Positions 54,201 through 64,000 of a DNA stretch of 64,000 nucleotides are shown piece by piece (the first letter of the stretch is position 1; each line of letters begins with the position of its first letter). A program made the position numbers and the translations under genes. The notes beneath the pieces were generated by a model that ran no database searches, had not been told where the DNA came from, and saw only the letters and a list, made by a program, of their open reading frames with translations. Origin of the DNA: Glycine soja (Eukaryota > Streptophyta > Magnoliopsida > Fabales > Fabaceae); assembly GCF_004193775.1 (NCBI RefSeq), contig NC_041009.1, positions 44,137,534 through 44,201,533 of the forward strand. Direction: 5' to 3'.

Positions 54201-55289
54201 TAAATAATACTATTTAATAAATTTTTATTATTGGAATAGATGACTTGGTTATGTGTTGTTTAAGTGAATTGTTTATACAAATAATTATTGTTTAATTTAT
54301 TCTTATCGATTAAAGAATTATTTTTTAATTATAAAATTTAATAAAAAAACTCAAGTTAAACACTTACACTTACAACTTTAGTATTAAAATAAATTTTTGT
54401 GTAAATTTTTTAAATTTATATGATATTATAGAATTCATAAATTTAAAATAAACCATTGTATTATAGATATTCTCATGAGATTATATGCATTCAGCCTGCA
54501 AAAAAGTTCTCGAATTAATGAGGTGTTATCAACTTATAATCCCATCATATTGATATGGGCTAAGGAATATTGACTTTTATTGGTATACCTAATAATCATC
54601 ATACGTTCAAAAAAGTTTAAATATATTTTTCATTTCTTAAATTTGTATTTTGTATTTGATTTGTAATAAAAAAAATTATTTTTGATTCTTAAAAAAAATA
54701 TTTTATTTCTATCATTATATTGACTTTGTTCGCTTGACATGTCAACATTTGATGGAACACATAATTTTGATTTCGATTGTGATAAAAAAAATAATCTAAA
54801 AATATTGTAGGCACCACTAAACATAACCAACATAATTGCATAAATAAAATGCACATTTAAAAAAATTGAGGCTCAAAAGTCAAGATTTTTTTTTTGTTTT
54901 TATCTTCTATATACAAGTTTTAATTATAAAAGCTCGATTGTTTTTCAGACAACTCAATATTCTTTTCGTTCTTATTTTATTAAGTAATTACTAAAAGAAG
55001 TAAATTTTAAAAAAAACTAATGGTATTATTTTTATTTACACAACATAAACGTCACGGATACAAGGACTAACTTAACAATATAAATTAGATAATGATATAA
55101 AAAAGAATTACATGGATCATACTATATTTAAAATCAAATCCTTCAAATAATTTAGTGAATTAATAAACTTAGAATTTTTAGAATTCATCATTATAGTTGG
55201 AAAGGGAAAGTCATTTTTTTCCGGAATGGTTGAAAGGGAAAGTCAGCTTAAATTAATAATAAGAGTAAAATTATAGCATATATGCAAAC

Positions 55290-55830
55290 GATCATGGCTG
55301 TATGGGTGTTTAATTCTAAATCGATCTAAAATAAAAATTAAAATCTGTTAAAAAAAATGAACCAAATTGATTTTTTTTATTTGTTAGAATGATTTTTTTC
55401 TTAACCGGATTGATTTAATTTAATTTGTGGTTTATATTTTTGAAATTGATTAATTTAAACAAAATCAAATTGTAACACTTATATTAAAATTTATATTAGT
55501 ATATGATTATTTTTTTATAATTTTTTTAAGACATGTTTATTTAAAATAAATGAAATTTTTTAGATTTTTATTATAAAAAATTTAGCATATTAATAATTTT
55601 GATAGATTATTATCAACAATTTATTAATGTAATTTTATTTAAAATATATATATAATTTTAATGAAATAATATTTTATTAAAAAATATAAAAATCAAACCA
55701 AATAAAATTATAAAATATTGATTTAATTTAATTTAAATTTGATTTTAAATAAAAATCGAAACAAACGAATCGTATATAATTTTTTAAAGTTTTTTTTATG
55801 AAAAACCAAATTGAACCAAGTCGTAAATAC
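55290..55830. repeat. Dispersed repeat copy 2
   Basis: Same landmarks and orientation as 41293-41893: TTTTATTTGTTAGAATGATT, TTGTGGTTTATA, TGTAACACTTATATT, ATTTAGCATATTAATAA, AATCAAACCAAAT, closing near AAAACCAAATTGAACC. The two copies are strongly diverged, so both are old. Confidence 0.65.
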
Positions 55831-55974
55831 TAGTAAAACGATTGATATACTAAAAAATAATCGATATTATTTGCACCTCAAATAATTTGTTATTTTGTAT
55901 TTTACTATATATTTTTTATAAAAACAATAATAAATTATGGTTAGTGTGGAGAATATATTGTGCAGTATGACTAT

Positions 55975-56140
55975 GAGTTGGTGGTGTGGCGGCGTGTGGA
56001 TGGAATAATAAAAGCGGCGAAAGAGAGGTAATAACTGAAGCGCATCAATTTCCCGCGCAATTGCTACAAAACAAACAAAACCTGGCGCTTAATTTCTCTT
56101 TCCTTCTCTATTCTTTAGCCTTTGCCGATTGTGACACCAC
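55975..56140. promoter_or_regulatory. GC-richer promoter-like island with an E2F-type site
   Basis: In AT-rich surroundings this 165-bp patch has GCGGCG words, the E2F consensus TTTCCCGC (56049-56056, within TTTCCCGCGC) and then a pyrimidine-rich leader-like stretch. A GTG-initiated open frame (55986-56222) crosses it without any recognisable domain. It may be the remains of a promoter and leader whose gene has been lost or lies too degraded to see. Confidence 0.35.
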
Positions 56141-56204
56141 ATCTCTATGTAAATGCATAATTACAGACATCATTTTTAAAATAATAATATTTATCCTAAA
56201 ATAC

Positions 56205-56480
56205 TACTTCCTCTGTTATTAAAATAACTATTATATTTTTATAAATTATTCCAAAATAAATCTTACATTAATATTTCAATATAATATTCATTATTTTTTT
56301 AACTAATATTCCCAATAAGTGTTATTTTAGTTTTTCAATGATGATATAATTATTTTTTTAAACGTATTATTTCCTCCCCTTCCATAATAATTATTGTATA
56401 AGAAAAAAATATACTGAAATAATTATTATTATTTAATTTTTCAATGCAAGATTAATTATTTTTTTATTTGTATTCCTTAT
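56205..56480. repeat. Stowaway/mariner-type MITE ends (degenerate)
   Basis: TACTTCCTCTGTTATTAAAA (about 56205) and ATTTCCTCCCCTTCCATAAT (about 56368) both resemble the CTCCCTCCGTTCC end of Tc1/mariner MITEs in the same orientation. This suggests two nested or adjacent remnants. Confidence 0.4.
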
Positions 56481-56989
56481 AATATCGTAATGATTTAAAA
56501 AAAATGAAAGGAAAAAATGGATTGATTATATAAAATAAAGGGAAATTACAGAAAAGTTCATAATGTAGAAAAATAATTTTATAAATTTGTTATTTTTATA
56601 TTTATTGATTTTTATAAAATAATTTAAAAAGATAATTATAAGGAGATAACAAAATAGTTTTGATGTATTTATGAATTTTTGTTTATTTATATGAAATAAT
56701 TTAAGAGACATTTATGAGTAGGGGAGGAAGTTTGCTTAGCCTATACATGGTTCCGATTCCAACCAATGAATAACACTGACCCACTTTCCACCACGCATAC
56801 CAATACAATATACCCATTACCCACCCCACCTATACCCCATAACTACAACTAATTTGTTTCCTTTCATTTCTCCACCAATTTCCCAAATCTAGAACACAAA
56901 AAATACTCACCCGAAATTGAAAATAAAATAAAAATAGTGCATGTGGGCTCAAGTAACAAGTTTTCTTGTGTGGTTATAGAAACCAGATA

Positions 56990-57275
56990 GGCCAAACCAC
57001 GCAACCCCTTAGATCCTTCGTTTTGTCCAAACGTGTCTGTACTAATAGCTCCCTCCTTTAAACCGGTTCGTGCACTGAACCGGGTTCAGATGCTGACGCT
57101 CATGACGTGTCCCATGTTAGTGGGTCACAAATGATAGACATCGAGGTTGGAGGGGTGGATGGATCTGCTGTGCTAGGGTCCACTTTGGGGGATGGTCAAC
57201 GGTCAACATGCTTTTAAGATTTTCATGGTGGGTTAAATCAGAATTTGATTTCTCTATCAGAATTTGATTTCTCTA
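56990..57275. promoter_or_regulatory. Promoter-like block with W-boxes, ACGT/TGACG motifs and a 19-bp tandem repeat
   Basis: The block is clearly less AT-rich than its flanks. It contains TGACGCTCATGACGTGTCC (two TGACG cores, the second in an ACGTGTC ABRE-like context), two adjacent heptamers GGTCAAC GGTCAAC (57194-57207), which read as W-boxes TTGACC on the minus strand, and a perfect 19-bp head-to-tail repeat starting ATCAGAATTTG (57237-57255, 57256-57274). No recognisable coding gene starts on either side. Confidence 0.4.
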
Positions 57276-59575
57276 TTGTCTCTCCTTATGTTATTTTTGT
57301 ATTGTCCCTTTAAAATTAAATGTTAGATGATGATTTTTAAAATTAAATATCATCATTAGTGTTATTTTCATGAGACAACATAAGGATAACATTGGAAGGG
57401 ACAACACATAAATCAAATTAGTTAAATGATGCCCTTGGCCCAAAATGAAATGACATTTAGATCCCTTTCTTTCCTTGCCTTATCTTCTTTTAATTGCATT
57501 TTTATTTATTTTTCTCTTTTTCATGTGAGGCTTGCTTGTTTATTGGTGTTTTTGTTATCATCTTGGAAATGCAAGCGATTTGAATCTTCTTCATTCTTTA
57601 TTGCACCTCCATGATCACTTCTTTTGACATGTTCTGTTTGTCTCAATGAATTGCAAAACAAACCACCGCTACGTAATAAATACTTTCAATGATCATCCTA
57701 AACATTTGTTCCAATAAATAAAGACTCTCATTTTACTTACTTACTACATCTTAAATTTCAAAACATCATGATACAAAAGTTTTTGTATAAATTTAACTTA
57801 TTTAAATCATTTTACTCGCTCCTCGGAAAAACATAATCAGTTTACTCATTCTAATCAATGAAGTGGCTTAAAGGTTAAGAATTATTACAATAATGTAAAA
57901 AAAAAGCAAAGAAAGAGGGGGAAAAAAAATCGCAACGTTACCTGCAAATCCGATTCCACGTAAACAAAATCAGTGATTGTGAGTTGTTACTTACAAATAA
58001 TGGATCAATTGAAGTTATTCCACCGTGTTCTCCTTTGGGGAGATAAGTTTTCCTCGTTGGATAAAACCTCCTTGCATAACAAGGATTGAATATTTGAAAT
58101 TTTGAATAACTATATTCCATAGCTAATATACTAGCTATATAGTTTAGCTTCAAATTTCAGAGACAATTGGGTATTATTGTTAATCATGGTTGATTTCTTT
58201 CCTCATTGAAAATCTTGCTCCCTTAAGAACATAATCGTTCAAAAAGCAATTTCCATAAGTGATGAATAATGGGTCAGATAAGCTTTTATAATTTTGATTA
58301 TTTCTTTAAAAGAGGATAAGCAAGGAAACGCGATCACACTCTCGTACAATTTTCTCGTTTTTGCTTCTACCTTGAAAACTTCAGTCATTGGAAAGTAGAT
58401 ACCACTTACTCCAAATTTGTTGCGTCTCCTATCAATTGCATTTAGTCAAGTCGACATGATTCACGAATCCAACTAAAAACAAAGAAGAAATGGAATTCTC
58501 TTTTGTGCTTAATTATCACTGGTGGACAAATTAAAATAAATACCTATTTTTGAATATTAGAAAGAGCTAATTAAGTGTTTTTATGACTATTTGATCAAAT
58601 TAGGATGACGTTCAGTCTAAAGTATCACCCAAAGAATATAAAAAAAAAAAAAAGAATTATAAAATTGATTTGATTGTTGTAGGAAGAAGAAATTTCCCCA
58701 CTAACAAACTACTTGTATCAATTAATATTGACCGAATTAAAAATAAAAAACACTATGAATATTATGCAAGTTATACTCCAATTTTATTCCATGTTTTCAT
58801 GATAATGTTATGTGATTATTTTATTATTAGGAATATATAGGTCATTCAACTAAACATTTATTGATACTTATCATACAAGTATTTATATATAGATTGTTTC
58901 TACAATAGAAGAGAAAATAAGATTAAATAGTTTTCGCATAAGTTGTAAGCTATTTTTTACAAGTTATATCATGAATTTATTATTAAAATAAATTGAAAAC
59001 AATTTATGAACCTATCATAACTTATTTCTTATAAGTTCTCTCAAAGAATTATATAAATACTTACATTAAACAAAATTAAATAAACTGTAAATAATTTCTT
59101 TAAAAAGCACCAATGATACCATACCAAATCATAGTTTATTCCTATTTGGATGAATAGATCAATTGACATGTTTGAGTACCATAAATTAAAATTTTTTTCT
59201 TATAAATTAAAATTTATAGAGAAATTAAATAACTTTTTCTTTGTCTCTGATATGTATACAAATATAAGCATTACACAGCAACAAGTTTGAGTCCCTTTGA
59301 TGATTTTCTAAGAGATTAATGTTTTAAAAAATAATTTAAAATATAGAATTGGTGATGAGACTGATAACAGTTATTGATATAGTAGTGACACTAATTTTAA
59401 ATTATTTTTAAACATTATAATTCCAATTTCAAACTTTATTGGCTTTCTCGGTTAGGTCAAATGCAGAATGAAAGCAAAGAAAATATATACTAGGTCTGGT
59501 TGAATCTATTCTTGTTTATTTATTTTCAAAAATTATTTTGCAAAGCAAAATATAACCAAAAAATTATTTGAAATT

Positions 59576-59599
59576 TATTATTATTATTATTATTATTAT
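59576..59599. repeat. (ATT)n microsatellite
   Basis: About eight ATT units in AT-rich spacer. Confidence 0.9.
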
Positions 59600-60300
59600 C
59601 TTCAAACAAAACATGTATCATGGAGAATTTAGCGGCATTGTTATTAAGTTTGGACATTGGTCAACATGCTAAAATTATTAAGATTAAAAAAAACCATTTT
59701 GTCAATTGTCATAATACAATAATTTTAAGTTTGCGCTGAAAATGTAGTTATATTTTTTTCACGTGTTTTTATAATTTTAAAAATAGACTAATGCATCAGC
59801 GTGGGCTTGCGGAGGATCCACACTAAAACTCGAAGTTAGCGAGGACAATTATAAAAAATACTAAATTTATTAGCATACATATAAAAATAAAATATAAAAT
59901 AGAGTAAAGTATATTTTTTATTTTACTAATTTTTTTGAAGTTTAATTTTAGTATTTATAAACTTTTATTTATTTTTTTCTCTCTAGTTTTGATATGCACT
60001 CCTAAAAGTATTATTTAAATCATTTTTCATCATTTTATAAAGTGTTACCTAAATCATTTTAGTTTGAAGAGCAAAAGTGATACAATACAAAGTTAAAAAA
60101 AAACAAAAAAATGAACATTTTTTTAGGAGAACTAAAACTAAACTTTAAAAATCTAATTCCCCTTTTATTTTATTTATTTAGTTTGAACTTTTCAAAATTT
60201 GAAAGAGGAAAAACATTGCTGCTATTTAATTTTTTATTTATTAACTTAATATTTACAATTCTTAATAAAAAAGGAAAAATTTGATAATAATTTTATGTTG

Positions 60301-60472
60301 TAATCATTTATTAACTTAAGTTAAAAAAAGATTAAGTTCTTAATAAGATTTTCTTTTTTCGTCAATTAAGTTCTTAAGATATGACGAAAAAAAGATTAAG
60401 TTAATAAATGATTATAATATGACGAAAAAAGAAAATCTTATTATAAATAATCAATTAAGTTCTTAAGATATT
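60301..60472. repeat. Nested inverted and direct repeats
   Basis: Perfect 24-bp inverted arms lie at 60341-60364 and 60420-60443. A second 18-bp inverted pair is at 60301-60318 and 60397-60414. A 20-bp direct repeat (CAATTAAGTTCTTAAGATAT) is at 60363-60382 and 60452-60471. The arms interleave, so they cannot all pair at once. Confidence 0.9.
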
Positions 60473-60990
60473 AGTAATTGAGAAAGTTAATATATACTTC
60501 ATACTAATTTGTAGTAATCCAAATAAAAAGTTTGCTTGCTTATTAACCGTGGTGCATGCAAACTTACGGTACATTTAGCTAAAGAAATTAGAATTGTAAT
60601 TCAAAATTAAAATTAGTTTAGAATTATAAATTTATTTTTAGTTTGTGTCAAAAATTTAAAGTGTAAAATTATAGTTTTAAGTTGTATTTTAGTTCCAATT
60701 TGGTACGCACCTTTAATTAAGGGGAGTTCTAGTATTAAAAAAAATCAAGGGTAGATGCAGGTAAATTTGTATGGAGTTTAAGTAAAAAATAATAACAATA
60801 TAGAATTGGTGATGAGACTGATAACAGTTATTGATAGCAGTGACATTAATTTTAAATTATTTTTTAAATATTATAATTCCAATTTCAAACTTTAACTATA
60901 TGTCCAATGTGTCAAATGGACACTTGTAGTTTAGATGAGAATTCAGAAAACTAAATATATGTAATTTCGATAAAATAATTCATTAAGTTG

Positions 60991-61794
60991 GAGGTCAGTA
61001 TGTTTCAACTAAGGAAAATAATAAGATAACTTATTTTGTTTTTTTTAATAATGTGTGTTTTCAAAATTTAATTCTAAATTCAAACTTTAATTTTACACTA
61101 AATTATGTGTGAAATGAATATTTATAGTTTCACCATTAAAAAAGATGAATACTTGTAGTTCATTCTCATTTCCTTATCGATTATATGTCTCAACTGTAAT
61201 AAAAAAAATTAATTCATACTTATTATTGAGAAATTTATTTAATTTTATCAAATTGTTTTAGTCTCAATTAAAAGTTAGTTCTTTCTTAAATTGTCTTTCA
61301 TTAAAATTTAATATCAAACATACAAAAGATATTTGATCTTATTAAATGAAGTATATTTTTAAAACAGTGAAGTTTTATTTTATATTTAAGAACAAAAAAT
61401 AGAAATTTTTATTACTTATTATACCTTATAGTCTTAATTGGATTGGATCTAATAGACCGATCGAATTTAACCTAATCAACATTTGATTAACCATTGTAAT
61501 TATATTTATTAGCGTCTTATATTATTATAAATGTAGAATATATCTTACTTGAGTTATACTTTATTTGTATGATTTATGGAGATAAGATATAATCAAATCT
61601 TACCATATTTAAGAAACACTATATAATCCACACTTTTACTAAGAGTAAGGTAAAATACACTTTTGTGCTTCAGAGTAGGAGACCTCTAATTCTAGAAAAA
61701 AAATCTTGTTCCATAATACTTATATTCAAGAAAAAAAAAGTATTGAAATTTAGAAAGAGGTTAGTATGTCTCAACCAAGGAAAATGATAAGATA
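60991..61794. repeat. 38-bp direct repeat pair
   Basis: 60991-61028 and 61757-61794 share GAGGT(C/T)AGTATGT(T/C)TCAAC and AAGGAAAAT(A/G)ATAAGATA. The pair is part of the same locally duplicated neighbourhood as 59341/60798. Confidence 0.8.
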
Positions 61795-63807
61795 GTGCCT
61801 CTAATTTGTTTCTTGTGTGTAGGGTGTGTGATTTTTAACGTGTTTTCTTTATAGCTTTTTAATATATATGTTTTTCCCGTAATATGCTTTATAAGTTTTT
61901 TTATGTTTGAAAATTATGATTTTTAGAAATCATAATTTGTGAGAATCATGGTTTTTAAGAATGATTAAAATTATCCTTAAAAATATTTATGTAATTATTT
62001 TTATGAGAATCAAAGAGTAAATGATATTTTTACTAGAATTTACATTTATTTATCCTATTAAATAATCTAATAAAAGAGCAATGTGATATTTGTATTGTAG
62101 TATTTTTATTAACTCGTAAAAAAATCAATTTGACACCCTCTATGAGAATAATTTTGTGAAAAACATGAAAAATAAAGTTTCTCAATTTCAAATTCGTAGA
62201 AAACTAAATTTTTTCTTTGTATCATACACCTCCTAACTGTTTGCTAAATAATAAGAATTGCAATTTAGATTTCTTACCATAATTTTTCATTATTTTTATT
62301 TTACTATATATATATATATATATTAACTTAAAGTTTATATGATTTATTTTGGAAGCTTTTATGGTGATCTATTAAATGTAGACACGTTTTTTTAGTGAGG
62401 ATTCTAATTGTAGTTATAGGAATTATCTTAATCTTTAATAAAGATAACTGATATTTTGACGTTCTTTAATCTTGTGCAAGAAAGATCTCCATATTCAATA
62501 GGGAAAAAAACTCCATATCAATTGACAAAGAGATGTAACAATTTTGTTATTGTTTCCTTTTCCTTTAATAATTTTATTACTAGGATTCTCTTGAGATTAT
62601 GGTATATTAAATGAACATTATTTACTCATTTATGATTTATTGTTTATCCGTATAAATTAAACACATTAATTTAAAATATTATGCTTTATTCAGTCAATTA
62701 AATCAGATCCTTTTATATTTATGACTTAATATATAGTATTATCTTTGATGAAAGAAATTGAAGAATATTAAAAGAAGGATGGGCAATCACAAATTAAAAA
62801 ACGTAGTCCCGTGGCTGTGAATAGCATTAACCATGGTTCTCTAATACCCAGCTGACGAAATGATTGAAAATGAATGAAGAAAGATACAAATTTGCCGTTT
62901 TAATTCACACTATTAATGTGCTTATTTTCTTTCCTAAAAATATAAGCAAACTAGGGATTATTAAAATTTGGCGTGGAAATCTTTCCAAGGTCTCCAAAAT
63001 CTGATGCTACTCTTCTCACGCAACAATATTCAATTTAAAGATCCACATGCCATCATCACCCTTCGTTGATCTTACCCTCTGAATCACTGAACAAAGAAAA
63101 AATTAGGAACAGTTGTGATATCATGAAAGAGACCTTACCATTACCATACACCCAGTCACCAACCAATTAACCAACCCGCTTCAAACTTTCCCCTCACAAC
63201 ATTAACCTCCTCTCATTAATGGGAAGGCCCTTATTGTCATTTCACAACCCATAATAAATTCCATTGCCAACAATTGAGAAAAAAAAACCACAAAATCAAA
63301 CATAAAATGATAAAACTGTACCAAAAAATGAAAAAATAAAAATAAAATAGACTCAGAAATACCATATCATATATAGTAAATTTATTATTTTTTAAAATAT
63401 TACTTAAAAATCATACTTATTTTATTTTTAATTGATTAACAACATAAAAAATTGGTATAGAGAAATTAAACTGTTATTAAAAATAAATTTAATTTCTATG
63501 TTTGTTTACGGAATATTTTATATTGTCAATCTATTCAAAAATAGTTATTATAATTTTAAGATGATAATTATAAAAAATAATAAATATACCATAATGATTA
63601 ATGAGAGAATAAAAATCTTTTAAACTATTAATGGATAGTCTGTTTATTCTAAAAATAATGGATAAGGAAGATTTATTTATTTATTTTTTAATAAAAGAAT
63701 GAATGAAAGGTCATTAAATTACAGCCACAGCCAAGAAACCCACAGGGAAAGGAAAGAAAGAAAGAAAAGTAGAAAACTACACTCTTGAGGTCCATTCTCA
63801 ATCTTAT

Positions 63808-64000
63808 TAATATATTTTTGTGTAGATGAAGATCAACAAGAGAAGGTGTTGTTGTGAGTTGTGTTGTTATGGTACCTTCCTTCAACCACAAAACCTCTCT
63901 CCCTCTACCACCCATTCTCTTCTCTCTCTCTCTCTCCCTTCCTCCATCTCTCACCTTCTCAATCTCATCACCACCACCATCATCATCATTATCTTCTCCA
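63808..64000 (+). other. Probable 5' end of a rightward gene running off the window
   Basis: A TATA-like TAATATATTTTTG (63808-63820) is followed by a CT-rich, then CAT/CAC-repeat-rich stretch typical of a plant leader or Ser/His-rich N-terminus. Two overlapping frames stay open to the last base: one from ATG 63826 (MKINKRRCCCELCCYGT) and one from ATG 63872 (MVPSFNHKTSLPLPP, ending in a His run). Which of them is coding, or whether both are 5' UTR, cannot be decided here. Confidence 0.35.

Larger units (their letters stand above)
48470..55970. other. Intergenic, repeat-rich, no gene recognised
   Basis: 49320-50290 contains two ends of a degenerate element of the CCCACGGGTA / ATCCATGAGGG type, around a (TA)n tract at 49948-49983. 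51000-51290 holds repeated, partly inverted copies of an AAAAGTAATTTC..TATATTTTAACAAA word. 53268-53303 has GGCCTTC/GAAGGCC arms. 48830-49200 is the least AT-rich part, with codon-like stretches but stops in every frame. No coding gene could be supported. Confidence 0.5.
59341..60895. repeat. 98-bp direct repeat pair
   Basis: 59341-59438 and 60798-60895 share the start ATATAGAATTGGTGATGAGA and the end CCAATTTCAAACTTTA, with only a few differences and small indels between. The spacing is 1457 bp. Confidence 0.85.
57280..63650. other. Intergenic, very AT-rich, no gene recognised
   Basis: Short frames here lack family signatures. A minus-strand stretch at 57994-58090 (YARRFYPTRKTYLPKGEHGG) ends in a good GTAAGT donor and could be an isolated exon of an unrecognised or dead gene. 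59341-61794 contains several local duplications described separately. 62760-63260 is somewhat less AT-rich and may be the upstream region of the gene at the right edge. Confidence 0.5.

Noticed and set aside
57072..57110. as-1 element (TGACG-N7-TGACG)
   Set aside because: The two TGACG cores are only 4 bases apart, not 7, so it does not meet the as-1 definition; kept only as motif clustering.
57426..57614. Plus-strand 62-codon frame downstream of the promoter-like block
   Set aside because: It is Phe/Leu/Ser-rich with no domain, splice site or conserved motif; most likely chance.
63688..63954. Minus-strand Arg/Glu-rich frame at the right edge
   Set aside because: It is the antisense reading of a CT-repeat leader; such RERE runs are typical artefacts.

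Overview
This is nuclear DNA of a flowering plant, most likely a legume and probably a Glycine-type genome. The reasons are long AT-rich spacers, genes split by GT-AG introns, many (TA)n runs, low-copy transposon debris (copia LTR, LINE RNase H, hairpin MITEs), and protein sequences that read as dicot orthologues. The species call is inference. Nothing resembles a prokaryotic operon, CRISPR array or phage.

Layout. 88-2540 (-): five exons of a PLP-homeostasis protein (PROSC/YggS family) whose C-terminus lies beyond the left edge. 6345-6824 (-): intronless secreted STIG1-like cysteine-rich peptide. 11208-12113 (-): SEC13, with its coding sequence in one exon and an intron in the 5' UTR. 18406-23269 (+): six-exon group IIb WRKY transcription factor of 484 aa, with a transposon-like block in its last intron and a truncated copia LTR at its 3' end. 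26604-29640 (+): broken gene for a CCCH zinc-finger protein. 33652-34518 (+): two-exon gene for a 105-aa hydrophilic, LEA-like protein with a transit-peptide-like start. 45080-47075 (-): three-exon SUMO gene with a small MITE in intron 1. The last ~200 bases look like the 5' end of a rightward gene. The remaining sequence, roughly 34.8-44.9 kb and 47.3-63.7 kb in particular, is gene-poor and full of old repeats.

The genes do not form a functional cluster. SEC13 (secretion and nuclear pore) and SUMO are housekeeping genes, and both have TGGGCC/GGCCCA (site II-type) motifs upstream. The WRKY gene is a regulator, and STIG1-like peptides are secreted.

I found no convincing new biological system. 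The observations most worth checking are: a 123-bp tandem duplication that gives WRKY intron 2 a second, frame-breaking copy of the exon 3 splice acceptor; the multi-lesion CCCH pseudogene that still has two intact-looking fingers; a MITE with an exact 8-bp target duplication in SUMO intron 1; nested direct and inverted repeats at 60.3-60.5 kb; a diverged tandem array at 40.9-43.9 kb; and two promoter-like islands (56.0 and 57.1 kb) with no recognisable gene. Exon boundaries were read by eye from splice consensus and reading-frame continuity.
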